In this document: positions 10,572-22,342 of the stretch, in pieces | Layout: each line of letters opens with the position of its first letter | How positions within the stretch are numbered: position 1 is the first letter of the stretch | Assembly: GCA_001313365.1 (NCBI GenBank) | Contig: BBFS01000027.1 | Coordinates: 1 to 48,002, forward strand | Direction of reading: 5' to 3' | Length of the DNA: 48,002 nt | Source of the DNA: Paenarthrobacter nitroguajacolicus JCM 14115 | GTDB lineage: Bacteria; Actinomycetota; Actinomycetes; Actinomycetales; Micrococcaceae | Made by a program: the position numbers and the translations under genes | The notes under the pieces: generated by a model | Told to the model about the DNA's origin: nothing | What the model saw: only the letters and a program-made list of their open reading frames with translations | Database searches by the model: none

Positions 10572-11463
10572 CTAGCCCTTGATGGCTGAACTGCTGATAC
10601 TGGCCACGAACCAGCGCTGGAAGATCAGGAAGACCGCCAGGACGGGGACGATGAACATTGTTCCGAAGGCAAGCACTTGACCCCATTCGGGTGGCTGCTG
10701 GTTCTGGAAGATGCCTATGGCCAACGGCAGGGGCCGGACCGTGGCGTCCGAGACCATCAAGACCGGCCACAGATAGGAGCCCCCCCACTGGGCCAGGAAG
10801 GTCAGGATGGCCACGGTGGCAAATGCCGGCTTGGTGATGGGCACGATGACTTGGAAGAACGTCCGGAAAGGACCGGCGCCGTCCAGTCGGGCTGCCTCTT
10901 CGATCTCGCCTGGTACGTCGAGGAAGAACGTGTAGAACAGGAAGATCGAGAACGCGTTGGCTATGAACGGGATTGCCTGGATGACGATAGTGTCCCGCTG
11001 GCCGGAGAACATGTAGTACAGGGGGAAGTGCGACGGCTTCGAACGGGATGATGGTCAGGATGATCACCAGCAGGAACAGCACCTTTCTGCCCCGCCATTT
11101 CATTCGTGCGAACGAGTAAGCAGCCATCGAGTTCACTATGAGGCTGCCGGCCACCACCGCGGTGGTGACGACGATGGACACTGCAGCGAACTGCCCAAAG
11201 TAGCCTGTGGCGTCCGAGTTCAGGTGCTCGAAGACCCCTGTGTAGTTGTCGAAGGACAGGTTGCTAGGCACGAAGCCGCTCAGGCCGCTGAGCACCTCTG
11301 ATGATGGACGGAAGCTCCCGACGATCAAGTAATAGACGGGCAGGAAGAAGAACAGCGCCACCACGGTGAGGATCAGGTAGTGAAGGGCTGTTTGCCAGCG
11401 CCGGGTACGCTTCATACTTCCGCCACGCCCTGTTGTGGGCTGCGTGGTCCTTGACGTAGACAT
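10572..11463 (-). CDS. Carbohydrate ABC transporter permease (MalG type), one frameshift
   Basis: About 296 residues with an N-terminal segment TALHYLILTVVALFFFLPVYYLIVGS and further membrane helices. The EAA cytoplasmic loop reads EIEEAARLDGAGPFRTFFQV, which contacts the ATPase. The C-terminus is FQRWFVASISSSAIKG, typical for MalG-like permeases. ATG 11463-11461 overlaps the stop of the upstream permease by one base (TGATG), so translation is coupled. A C5 run near 11024 breaks the frame; one C less restores ALPLYYMFSGQ. No ATPase gene is in the cluster, so a shared MsmK/UgpC-type ATPase elsewhere is expected. Confidence 0.9.
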
Positions 11464-12442
11464 CAGACTCCTCCTCGCTGGCGCACAGCAGCGCGTTGAA
11501 TGATCGCGATCACCGTGATGATCAGCATGAAGATGACGGTCATTGCCGCAGCCTGGCCTACGTTGTTGTTGTCGAAGCCGGTGTTGATGATCTGTGTCAT
11601 CACCGTCTCCGTGGACTCGCGGTCCACGCTGCCGGATCGGCTCAGGAGGTATACCTGGTCGAACAGCCTGAAGGAAAAGATGGTGGTGATCAGGGCGACG
11701 AAGATCAGTGTGTTCCGGATGCCGGGAACAGTGACGTTGATGAACTGCTGCCACTTGCTGGCCCGGTCCAGGGATGCGGCTTCGTAAAGCTCCGTGGGAA
11801 CGCTCTGCAGTGCGGCAAGGACGATGATCATTTGGAAGCTGACGCTCTGCCAGATGGACATGACGATGATCGATCCCAGCGCCGTGGAGGGCTACCGAGC
11901 CAGTCGTGGCTCGTGAGCGCCCCGCCGCTGAAAAGCCCCAGAATGGCGTTCAGCAACCCTTCGTCTCCGCGGGAGTAAATGAGCCGCCAAATGACGGCCG
12001 TCAACGCAAGGGGGGAAGACCAGCGGCATGAAGATGAACGTCCTGAAGATCACCATGCCCCCCCGCAGCTTGCGGTTGACGAGCACCGCCAACCCCCCCA
12101 AGGCCAGCAGGGTCTGCACCGGCACCACCACCAGGGCGAAGGCGAAGTTGTTCAGCAGCGCGTGGCCGAAGGCAGCGGACAGGTCCGGATCAGTAAACAG
12201 ACGTGAGTACTGCTCGAAGCCGACGAACCGTGCAGGGCGGGGGGCTGTTGAGCTGAACCCGGTAGAAGGACAGGACAACCGCGAGGACGAATGGCGCCAT
12301 CAGGAAGATGGCAAGGCCGATGAGGGCGGGGCTGGCAAAGAGGGGGGGCCCGCGAACTTATGGCCTGAGAGCCCGGTCTTTGACCGGCGTCTCGACGGCG
12401 GCGCCGAGGGCGCCTGCTGGAGGGTTGGGTTTGGGTGGTCAT
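11463..12442 (-). CDS. Carbohydrate ABC transporter permease (MalF type), frameshifted
   Basis: About 323 residues from ATG 12442. An arginine-rich N-terminus (SSRRPRRRRRDAGQ) precedes the first membrane helix. FVGFEQYSRLFTDPDLSAAF is the usual periplasmic loop of this family. The EAA loop reads TELYEAASLDRASKWQQFIN. The C-terminal helix ends RAAVRQRGGV. Breaks lie at the G7 run near 12344-12350, G6 near 12239-12244, G6 near 12011-12016 and near 11890. It sits 13 bases after the binding-protein gene and overlaps the next permease by one base. Confidence 0.88.
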
Positions 12443-12454
12443 GGTGGAGAAGCT

Positions 12455-13840
12455 CTACTTCTTGTAGCCGTCGTTGTCTGCGAAGTTTTGGTCGATGGCC
12501 CGGGCGGCGGCACTCAGGGCTTCCTTGGCGTCCTTGCTGCGTAGATGGCCGCCTCGGCTTTACCCACTTGATCCGTGACAACGGGGGGGTAGCCTGCGGT
12601 GACCGGCCGGGTGACGCTGACGCAGGACTCATCAATTTGGTCCTCGGTGCCGCAGGCCTTGCTCAGCTGGTCGCCCAGGAGCTGCAGCTGCTTGCCGGGG
12701 GGGCCATACAGTGCTGAGGCTGCGAGGGCAGTCTTGGTTGCAGGTGGCGCACCGTTGGCGGCGGTGTAGATGTCGACGCTTTCATCAGCCATCAGGTGAT
12801 CCAGGAACTTCCCTGCTGCGGCACCGTTCTTGGACGTGGCGCCCATGCCCCCCCAGGCAAAGGTTCCTGAGGCCGTTTTGCTTCCTTTGCCGAAATTGGG
12901 CAGCGGAATGGAGACCAAGTCGGCCCCCCCCAGGGCCTTATATGTGGGATAGGTCCAGTGCCCCCCACCCAGCTCAGGGCGACGCGCCCGCTGGTGAAGG
13001 CCAGCCCGTCAGCGTTGGGATCGGTGTATGTCTTCCAGCTGGCGAACTGGGTCAGGGATTTCACGTTGGCGTCGGAATCCAGGCTCCGGCCGCTTTGTTG
13101 TCTTTGAGCATGGTGCCGCCGCCGGACCAGATGACCGGTCCTGCGGAGCAGCAAGTTCCCCCCCATTCGCCGGCGAAGCCGTACTGCTCGGAAAGGTCCA
13201 GGGGGGGCTTGCCTCCAGGGACGACCGCGGCAAGCTTTGCCAGGACGCCCGTGAATTCCTCAGCTGTCCATGCTTGCTCCGCTGTGGTGGGATACTCCAC
13301 GCCGGCGTTCTCCAGCAGCTTCTTATTGCCCCATAGAGCGAGGCCGGCGTTCATCATGCCCACCCCGTAGACAGCGTCATCCACGGTGTTTTGCGACTTA
13401 ATGGAGTCAGTCTGGTTAGACAGGGTTGCCCCCCCGGAGACCGAGTCTTTCAGCGGGGGGGCCATTTTCCCGTTGTAGACGAAGCTGGCCAAGGTGGGAC
13501 CGTCGAAGGAGAGAACATCCGGCAAGTCCTCGGGAGCCGCAGAGTTAACGGCCTTGGTGTACTGGTCCGAGGGGAAGAGCTTCAGGTCCACTTTGATCTT
13601 GCTCTGGGTGGTTTCGAAGTTCGCGACGATCTTCTTCAGGGCCTCATTTTCGGCCGCTTGACCATCAACTGCCCAAACTTTGATCGTCCCTTCGCCGGAG
13701 CCTGCCTCGACTGTGGACTTCGTTGCCCCCCCGGAGTCCGGGCCTCCGCAAGCTGTCAGGGTCAAGGCCACAAGGGAGACAGCAGCAGCGCCAGTGAGAA
13801 TCCGTGACCTGCGGCGGAACGTAGGAATGGTCATCATCAT
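12455..13840 (-). CDS. Sugar ABC transporter substrate-binding lipoprotein, frameshifted
   Basis: About 460 residues. The N-terminus has arginines (RRRSRIL), a hydrophobic stretch and the lipobox LTAC followed by GGPDSGG, so it is a lipid-anchored extracellular protein. GTIKVWAVDGQAAENEALKK and FPSDQYTKAVNSAAPEDLPDV are typical of the solute-binding protein 1 family. The C-terminus EALSAAARAIDQNF ends at TAG 12457-12455. Breaks lie near 13085, 12960, 12926-12932 and 12540. Three consecutive ATGs (13840, 13837, 13834) follow AAAGGA; the later ones have better spacing. It is the first gene of the operon downstream of two LacI-type operators. Confidence 0.9.
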
Positions 13841-13941
13841 TGATTCCTTTGAAGAGGTGGAATGTATGGAAGTGATTAGGGGGCCTGGATATCGGCAGGC
13901 GGGGGACGTGAGGAGGGTCACTTCTCAGCGGCCCAAGAACT

Positions 13942-13961
13942 GAGTCTACGCGGGTAGACTC
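13942..13961. promoter_or_regulatory. LacI-type operator 1
   Basis: GAGTCTACGCGGGTAGACTC is a 20-base inverted repeat with one mismatched pair and a central CG-rich step, as expected for a LacI-family dimer. It lies about 100 bases upstream of the binding-protein gene and 126 upstream of the regulator start. It shares the pattern AGTCYACSCGGGTAGACT with the second site. Confidence 0.75.
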
Positions 13962-14019
13962 GATCACGCAAGGGAGCTTTCCTCTTCTGGATTGCGGAGG
14001 CCTAAGGCAGATGATCACC

Positions 14020-14037
14020 AGTCCACCCGGGTAGACT
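14020..14037. promoter_or_regulatory. LacI-type operator 2
   Basis: AGTCCACCCGGGTAGACT is the second copy of the 18-base palindrome, only 30 bases before the lacI-type GTG start. It would allow autoregulation of the regulator as well as control of the sugar operon. Confidence 0.75.
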
Positions 14038-14067
14038 AAAATTGACGAACAGGCAAAGGTGGTCATC

Positions 14068-15093
14068 GTGGCGAATGCACAGACACAGCTCGGATCAGGG
14101 AAAGTAACGCGGACGGACGTTGCTCGCTATGCGGGCGTCAGCACCGCCGTCGTGAGTTATGTCATCAACGGTGGCCCCCCCAAACCGGTAGCCGCCGCTA
14201 CTGCCGAGCGGGTCAAGGAGGCCATCAAGGTCCTCCAGTATCAACCGAATGCGACCGCGCGTGCGCTGACCATGGGCTCTGCCCGGTTACTGGGAATGAT
14301 CGTCCCGGACAGCACCAATCCATACTTCGCCGAACTGACGGACGCCATTGCGCAAGCTGCTGCAGCCCGCGGCTACGCACTCCTGGCCGCAAACTCGCGC
14401 ACAGATCCTGAAACTGAGCGCCAGAACACTCTCAACCTCGTATCGCGGCAGGTAGACGCCATCATCATGCAACCGTCCTAAGCGCCAGCGAAGTAGCGGC
14501 CATGCCTGTCCATGGCATCCCTCGGGTCCTCATTGACCAGTCAAGTTCAGTTCACGGGATACCCACCATCAGCACTGACTTTGAGCAAGGCGCCATCCTG
14601 GGGGGGGTGCAACACCTCATCGGCCATGGCCACCGTGACATTGCAGTGCTGGTCGGTAAGGACATCGACCTCACCGCACGGATCCCCCCCGCCACAATGG
14701 CTGGCGGAAGGCGCTCCAGGCTGCCGGATTGCCGGAAGGAACTGCCGAAGTAACAGACTTCACCCGACGGGGGCGGCTACGAAGCAACACGTCGGCTACT
14801 GGACCAGCCGAAACGACCCACGGCCATATTCGCAAGCTCCGACCTGCTGGCCGTCGGGGCTCTGCGGGCAATTCACGAAGCCGGGCTGAGCATCCCCCCC
14901 GCTGACATCGCCGTAGTTTCCTTCGATGACCTCGGAATCGGAATACAGCTGGCCTCAACTCACAACGGTGCAGCAACCCCTGGACCAAATAGCCAAACAC
15001 GCCCTGGCCGCAGCCTCTCCCCCCGACAATTCAGCCACTGAGCCGCAGCTACTTGCCACCGAGCTGATCGTGCGGAAGTCGTGTGGCTGCTGA
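14068..15093 (+). CDS. LacI-family transcriptional regulator, frameshifted
   Basis: About 340 residues. The N-terminal HTH reads TRTDVARYAGVSTAVVSYVI followed by the hinge NATARALTMGSARLLGMIVP. The sugar-binding core has DSTNPYFAELTDAIAQAA, HGIPRVLIDQ, RPTAIFASSDLLAVGALRAI and IAVVSFDDLGIG. GTG 14068 fits the AAAGGTGG site at 14055-14062; GTG 14059 is an upstream alternative. Breaks lie near 14478, 14685-14691 and 14893-14899, mostly at C/G runs. It is divergent from the sugar operon, with two matching operators between them, so it most likely represses the operon until the galactoside or fructoside inducer binds. Confidence 0.9.
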
Positions 15094-15165
15094 CCTGGAT
15101 CCCCCCTAACTGACCCACAGTTTCGTTCGTTCCTTCCCCCCTCCTGATTCTCATGGGAATATATC

Positions 15166-15179
15166 CTGAGTGCGCTCAG
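15166..15179. promoter_or_regulatory. Palindrome upstream of the old-yellow-enzyme gene
   Basis: CTGAGTGCGCTCAG is a 14-base inverted repeat (arms CTGAG, near-perfect centre) about 115 bases before the OYE start. It looks like a TetR-type operator, but no TetR gene is seen next to it. Regulation is an inference. Confidence 0.4.
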
Positions 15180-15294
15180 TTATGAGTGTAATCACTATCG
15201 CGCGGACGCGACAGCAAGTCTTAGTGTCCATGACGGCCGAGCCTCGGCTGAGCGGCGGTGATGCCCTGACACATCGAACGCAAAGGACTAAACC

Positions 15295-16383
<1,089 letters not shown>

Positions 16384-16441
16384 TCCCGCACCGTCCGGGC
16401 CAACCGGCGCGGATGCAAGTCACCACAAGAAAGTTCGTGAA

Positions 16442-17158
16442 ATGCACTCACTCCATGGAGCAGTCGTCCTCGTTACTGGCGCAAACGGCGGCATCGGCAC
16501 CCACTTTGTCCACGGCGCCCTCGCCCGCGGCGCCAGCAAGGTCTACGCCACCGCACGCACCCCCCCGCACCTGGGAGGACGAACGGATCGTCCCACTGAC
16601 CCTCGACATCACAGAACCGGCATCAATACTGGCCGCGGTGGAAGCTGCCGGCGATGTCACAGTGTTGATTAACAATGCTGGAGCGTCCGTGGCAACCCCC
16701 CCGGCATCCTCACCCACACCGACGCGGAAATCCGGACCAACGTCGAGACGAACTTCCTCGGCCCGCTCTTCCTTGCCCGCGCGTTCGCACCGATCCTGTC
16801 AGCCAAGGACGAATCCGCGATCATCGATATCCACTCCGCCATGAGCTGGTACGCCGTTGGTGGGATTTACAGTGCCACCAAGCCGCCCTCTGGTCGGCCA
16901 CCAACTCGCTGCGCCTAGAGCTGGCCCCCCCGCGGCGTCCACGTGGTGGGTGTCCATGTCGGCTATGTCGACACGGCGATGGCTGCGCACGCCACCGGCC
17001 CGAAGATGGACCCCGCCAAACTGGTCACCTCGGTACTGGATGCCGTCGAGGGTGGCGAGTACGAGGTTCTCGCCGACGAGACGTCTGTCCAGCTCAAGGC
17101 CGGACTCAGCGCCTCCATCGAGGCGCTCTACCCCCAACTTGCGTCCAACGAGCCCTAG
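16442..17158 (+). CDS. Short-chain dehydrogenase/reductase, frameshifted
   Basis: About 238 residues from ATG 16442. The NAD(P) motif is VLVTGANGGIGTHF, followed by TLDITEPASI, VLINNAGAS and the catalytic region DIHSAMSWYAVGG...YSATKAAL with Ser, Tyr and Lys present. The C-terminus reads VLADETSVQLKAGLSASI. Breaks lie at C runs near 16560, 16697 and 16926 and a missing base near 16859. It is typical of 'classical' SDRs acting on aldehydes, ketones or alcohols. It follows the OYE gene in the same direction and ends 11 bases before a terminator. Confidence 0.82.
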
Positions 17159-17169
17159 AAACAACTGCC

Positions 17170-17215
17170 GCGCCGCAGTGATGGGCCCAACCCATCACTG
17201 CGGCGCATTTTCATT
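17170..17215 (+). terminator. Strong intrinsic terminator
   Basis: A perfect 16-bp stem (17170-17185 with 17191-17206) around a 5-base loop CCCAA is followed by ATTTTCATTATT. It closes the OYE-SDR unit. Confidence 0.9.
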
Positions 17216-17406
17216 ATTGCTTGACATTAACCTGAGTGCAGCAAATCCGACATGCACTCGGTCACGAGCACCCCCACGGGGGCCGGCTCTAGTCGGAGGG
17301 AGTTCGTGGCGGACCACTGGGCGGCTTTTGATGCGCTGCATGGGTCCTGCGTTAGGCCTCAGCGCGACAATATGATAGGACGGCGCCTGCGGTCATTGCA
17401 GGGTGT

Positions 17407-18262
<856 letters not shown>

Positions 18263-18416
18263 GGTGACTCCTTCGTCTGCGCACGTGTCTGTGCGGTCCT
18301 TGCCTGAATTTGTGCTGCGGCTCACAGTCAACTCCTTCAACGGTAGAGCTCGAATTAATGGAAGTGAATTACCCATTCATGCCGCAATGAGACCATCTGA
18401 ATATGAATCTTTACGG

Positions 18417-18696
18417 TCAGAGCGCGGAGGGATGCTGGGCGAGAGGGGGTCACTTTTAGCTTCATGTGGGGGAACAGCGGGAGTTCCGATAGCAGGGCGT
18501 GGAGCTCATCATGGTCAGCAACGTCGAAGATGGAGTAGTTGGCATATTCGCCTACCACCCGCCAGAGGTGCACCCAACGTCCCTCCTTTTGGAGACGCTG
18601 GGCGTATTCGCGTTCCTGGGCTTTGATGTCTTCAGCAGCCTCTCGGGGGGGCATATCAACTGGGATGCTCACATCCATCCGGACCAAGTACAGCAT
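18417..18696 (-). CDS. catC: Muconolactone delta-isomerase, one frameshift
   Basis: The N-terminus MLYLVRMDVSIPVDMPPREA and core GRWVHLWRVVGEYANYSIFD followed by LHALLSELPLFPHMKLKVTP are diagnostic for CatC, which turns muconolactone into 3-oxoadipate enol-lactone. The raw frame runs on to an abnormal tail. Removing one base from the G5 run 18445-18449 gives LKVTPLAQHPSAL and a stop at 18417, about 92 residues, the usual length. It lies 47 bases after catB and 154 before catA. Confidence 0.92.
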
Positions 18697-18743
18697 TAGT
18701 TGCTCCTACGTTTGAAAGGAAATCTGGATCGTCTTCGTGTTAG

Positions 18744-19854
18744 CTAGTCCTGCCGGTACTTTTGCAGCTTGTCAGGATCTATCTGGGCACCAACTCCTGG
18801 AGTCTCACGCACCCGGATGATGCCTCCGCGAATCTCCAACGGATCGGCCAGAAGATCGTCGGTCATATCCAGGAAATTTGACAGTTCGCCAGCGCGGCGA
18901 GAGCTTGCCTCAAAGGCTGCGCCGAAAGTAACTGTGGCAAGGCTGCCTACCTGCGTATCGATTTGGTTGCCCATGGTGACATCCACGCCCAACCCCTCGC
19001 AAAGCGCGAGGATCTTTTGTGCTTCGGTAAATCCACTCCGCGCTGTCTTGATGCAGACGGCGGTACTCCCCCCCCTGTCAGGAGTTCCCGGGCGACATCA
19101 CCAAGAGTTGGGACACTTTCATCCCCCGACAATGGGAATGTTCGACTGCTCAACGAGGCGCCTTCGGCCCAAAACCTCGCCCGCATCGCACGGTTCCTCC
19201 AGCATGGACACCCCCGAGACCTTCGGTCCGGCGCAGAACTTCGAGTGCTTCAGTGGCCGTCCAGCCACGGTTCGCGTCCATGTAGATCTCGGCCTTCTCG
19301 CCAAGCCTTCGCGCAGTACCCTGCACGCCTCGACATCCAGGGATAATGGGCGCCGGCCCGTTTTGAGCTTGAAGGTGGTGATGCCGTAGTTCTCACGGAA
19401 GCGCTGAGCTTCGTCCAAGAGCTCGTCGGCAGGCTTGAAGCCGAGCATGTGGGAGACCCTCATGCCGTCGGCGTATCCACCGAGGAGTTTGTGCACCGGG
19501 GGTTTCCACGGCGATACCGATGATGTCCCAAAGGGCTATGTCCACGGCTCCCTTGGCTGTCGGGTTGTTAACGGTCCTGTGCAGGATCTGCTGGACCTTT
19601 GAACGATCCATAGGGTCCAGCCCTATCACTAACGGCGCGAAGACTTTGGTAATTACCGAAACGATTGAGTCCTGGGTTTCCCCATAGGTGTAGGGCCGGG
19701 GGGGCGGAGTGTCGGCTACGCCGCAGATACCGGTGTCGGTGTGAATCCGGACCAGCACGTGTTCCGCAGCCGTCACCTCACCGCTTGCGAACTTCAGTGC
19801 TCGTGCGTAGGGGGGGATGGAGTAGGGAATGGCCTCAATGCGTTCAATCTTCAT
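18744..19854 (-). CDS. catB: Muconate cycloisomerase, frameshifted
   Basis: A member of the enolase superfamily of about 370 residues, start ATG 19854. Seen are the N-terminal cap (MKIERIEAIPYSIPPYARAL), AKGAVDIALWDIIG, the catalytic KxK motif in TTFKLKTG, MDANRGW (metal Asp), MLEEP (metal Glu), PIVGDES and the C-terminal IRVRETPGVGAQIDPDKL. The enzyme lactonises cis,cis-muconate. Breaks lie near 19500, 19255, 19125 and 19073-19079 plus the region near 18995. Its ATG overlaps the stop of the LysR-type gene upstream (ATGA), an unusual coupling of regulator and enzyme. Confidence 0.92.
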
Positions 19855-20754
19855 GGTGAGTTTCCTTGAGTCTGTTGAGGGTTTGGTTTGTTTCGAACAG
19901 CATCAGAAAGCTGCGTACTAGCGGGGGTTTCACTGTCACGCTTCCATGCGACGGCCAAGTCAACCATTGGGGGGGTTGTGCAACGGGCGGAAGATTACAC
20001 CTTGGAACGAAAACGTCTTTGCCGTCATTGGTACGAGCGCAATTCCCGTTCCCGCGGAAACCAGGGACAGCAGTGTTGAAGTTTCCTTGGCCTCTTGGAT
20101 CAGGCGCGGCTTAAATCCCGCGCTCCTACAAGCGTTGATAAAGATGCTGTTCACAACCGAATACTTTGAATAGGCGACGAAGCTCTGGGATGCGAGATCG
20201 GCGATGTCGATTGTCTCCTTCTCAGCAAGGGGGGCGAATCCGCGGGAAGCGCCGCAACCAGTTCATCCTGTTCTAGAAGGATGTGCGAGATCGCAGTTGA
20301 GTTGACTGGAGGGCGCAGGACGGCGACGTCCAGGCGTCCTTCTTCAAGATCGGCCTCCATCTGCGGAGTCAACATCTCCCCTTGCACGGTGACCTGCAGC
20401 CCTGGAAGGCGTTGGCGGGCTGCTTGCACGATGAGGGCATGAGCCTGTAAGTGGCGGTTCCGGTGAATCCAACGCGAATGACTCCAACGGCACCTGCACC
20501 GACTTGTTGGACGTCCGATTCGAGCACTTCTAGTTGCTGCATTAGGCTCTGCCCCGCTCCAGCAGAATCTCACCGGCCGGTGTCAGCTCTACCTTCCGGG
20601 TCGTCCGGACAAAGAGTTGGGTGCGTAACTGCTCCTCTAGCTGCCGTATCTGCTGTGAAAGAGGAGGCTGAGCCATATGCAGCTTTGTTGCAGCACGACC
20701 GAAGTGACGTTCCTCCGCTACTGCGATGAAGTACTTTAAATGCCGGGTCTCCAT
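19851..20754 (-). CDS. LysR-type regulator of the cat genes, frameshifted
   Basis: About 300 residues from ATG 20754. The winged HTH reads FGRAATKLHMAQPPLSQQIR and LEEQLRTQLFVRTTRKVELT. The effector domain includes LTPQMEADLEEGRLDVAVLR and LVSAGTGIALVPMTAK. The C-terminus, restored by shortening the G7 run 19969-19975, reads VDLAVAWKRDSETPAST and stops inside the catB start (ATGA overlap). CatR/BenM-type proteins respond to cis,cis-muconate. Here the regulator is co-directional with catB rather than divergent, so autoregulation of the whole unit is likely. Other breaks lie near 20553, 20455 and 20230. Confidence 0.85.
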
Positions 20755-21066
20755 GGAACGCCCCCTAAATCTGCAGCGGTAAGCGCTGCGCCCACCTCTC
20801 AATCTAGCCGGGAAGATTAGGCAGTAGAAATACCTATTTGGGACCCAATAAGACGATGTTGATACTAATCTCCCTGCGCAGCCCCTCGCCGACGAATGTC
20901 AGCCTGGACATCGCATAGAGCAGCGTCAGCACGGCCATGCATATCACCAGCGGAGGACCTCTGGGCGCCGCTAAGAAAGTGACACATGCCCGCACCAGCG
21001 CCTCAGCGGCCGGGTGAAGCCACTGCAATCCGCGCAGGTGCGGCATTCCCGCGATTGTAAATGCCG

Positions 21067-21082
21067 TGTGATCAAAGGCACA
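21067..21082. promoter_or_regulatory. Crp-like site upstream of flavin reductase
   Basis: TGTGATCAAAGGCACA matches TGTGA-N6-TCACA with one mismatch (GCACA). It lies 88 bases before the flavin reductase start and overlaps the palindrome at 21081 by two bases. A Crp-family regulator is encoded at 44931, but the link is an inference. Confidence 0.45.
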
Positions 21083-21093
21083 CACTGCGTGTC
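21081..21093. promoter_or_regulatory. Shared palindrome CACAC-TGC-GTGT, copy 1
   Basis: CACACTGCGTGTC is a 13-base inverted repeat, 12 of 13 bases identical to the reverse complement of the palindrome at 41641-41653. Both lie upstream of flavin-monooxygenase modules, which suggests one common regulator. Confidence 0.5.
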
Positions 21094-21170
21094 AAAAGTC
21101 ACAGACTCGGCTAGCGAGCGAGAGCAAACTACAGATATAAAGCTATCCGACACAGCAAAGGAGCAACGTC

Positions 21171-21681
21171 ATGACTGCTACGCAGATTGAAGCCACTATC
21201 GATTCCCTGGAACTCCGCCAGTCTGCGGAGAATGGATTACGGGTGTAACCGTTGTCACTAGCGTAGATTCATCCGGCACGCCGGTGGGCATGGCGGTCAA
21301 TTCGTTCTCGTCGCTGTCTTTGGATCCCCCCCGCTGGTTCTGTTCTGCCCGGCCAAGACATCATCCACTTGGCCGAAAATCCAGGAAAACGGCCGTTTCG
21401 CCATTAACATCCTCGCGAAAGCGCAAGGTCACCTGCCGCGAGCCTTCGCGAAGCCTGGCAACGAAAAGTTCGACGACGTTGATTACACCTTGGTTACTGG
21501 TCTGCCTGTGTTATCCAAGACTTCCGCCCACTTGGTGTGTTCCATAGTGGACGTCCTTGAGGGCGGCGATCACTGCATCGTCGTCGGCCGGGTGGAGTCG
21601 TTCGAGCGGCACGAGAATGAGCCGCTTATCTTCCACCGAGGCAAGGTCGTCGAGTTGGCCCCTGTTGGGAACGGGCAGTGA
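21171..21681 (+). CDS. Flavin reductase (two-component monooxygenase partner), frameshifted
   Basis: About 170 residues from ATG 21171 behind AAAGGAG. The HpaC-like split-barrel is recognisable: ITGVTVVTSVDSSGTPVGMA, NSFSSLSLDPP, ENGRFAINILAKAQGHLPR, FDDVDYTLVTGLPVL and HCIVVGRVESFE. Such proteins reduce FMN or FAD with NAD(P)H and hand the reduced flavin to a separate oxygenase, here most plausibly the LLM-type enzymes encoded nearby. Breaks lie near 21240 (a missing or extra base before GVTVVTS) and at the C7 run near 21328-21334. It is followed by a coupled small ORF (GTGA overlap). Confidence 0.88.
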
Positions 21682-22068
21682 GGGTCACCCTCCAGCGTCC
21701 CCCCCCGTCAAAACTTGACGGAGCAGTGGTAGTTTCCTTGGCGGGGGCCGATGACTTCAACAACTTCAGCGTCGAAGTGGGGCCCGGTATAAATGTCGAC
21801 GACATCGACATCGCCCTTCGGGCCACCTGCGCTGGCAGCCTGATAAAGGAAGCTCACACGCCTGGATCTCCCTAGCGTGGTTGACGCCCCCCCAATGCCT
21901 AGGCGCCCAAGAGGTCTAAGGCAACAGTTTGAAGCCATGATTGCATTCGCGCGGAAACATGGCTGGATGTCCGTGGACGGTCAGTCCATACGCGGGCACG
22001 TCGAGCAGTTGCCACTCCCCAACTCGTCCCAATCGGGACCAGTAGAACGCGGCGCCTTTAGGGGCTGA
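21678..22068 (+). CDS. Hypothetical protein coupled to flavin reductase, frameshifted
   Basis: GTG 21678 overlaps the flavin reductase stop (GTGA). The first part reads DGAVVVSLAGADDFNNFSVE and INVDDIDIALRATCAGSLIK; after a frame break near 21855 it continues LDLPSVVDAPP and QQFEAMIAFARKHGWMSVDG, then QSIRGHVE. Together this is about 128 residues. I do not recognise the family. It could be a separate protein or a C-terminal extension of the reductase separated by an artificial stop. The end near 22068 is uncertain. Confidence 0.45.
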
Positions 22069-22070
22069 AG

Positions 22071-22342
22071 TCACATCTTATCGAGGCCGTACAACCGGAG
22101 AATACCGATGCTCATGCCGGTGAGGTGTGTCGCGTCCTGGTGCCAAGCCTTGGTCTTCACAGTACGGCCTCCGGAACTTCGGGTAGCCCGCAATCCCCAG
22201 CGGGGTGGTACCTGAAGAAGATGAGATTTTCCACGAAGGCGTGGGGGCCGCCGTAGCAGCAACTCAGCAGTGTGGGGGGGGTTTCAGGCAGGCTCGGGTT
22301 CTCCATAGAGACCTGGCGATGCCTGTACGCGTTGTTCATCAT
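22071..22342 (-). CDS. Possible small minus-strand protein, frameshifted
   Basis: Two overlapping minus frames join into roughly 90 residues starting at ATG 22342 or 22306. They read MENPSLPETPPTLLSCCYGG, AFVENLIFFRYHP and, after a break near 22205, DATHLTGMSIGILRLYGLDK. Both parts look protein-like, but no family is recognised and no clear ribosome binding site decides the start. It would be convergent with the preceding ORF. Low confidence. Confidence 0.25.

Larger units (their letters stand above)
20755..21170. other. Divergent intergenic region between catR and the flavin reductase
   Basis: About 415 bases with promoters for both directions. It holds a Crp-like site and a 13-base palindrome listed separately. 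A minus-strand reading frame at 20834-21085 has a hydrophobic stretch but no convincing start signal or family, and is not called. Confidence 0.4.

Noticed and set aside
9838..11754. A single 638-residue minus-strand reading frame
   Set aside because: It is an artificial chain of permease and glycosidase pieces plus out-of-frame stretches, joined by frame errors; the true genes are listed separately.
20834..21085. Possible small membrane protein upstream of the flavin reductase
   Set aside because: One hydrophobic stretch only; no start signal, and the region holds promoter elements.
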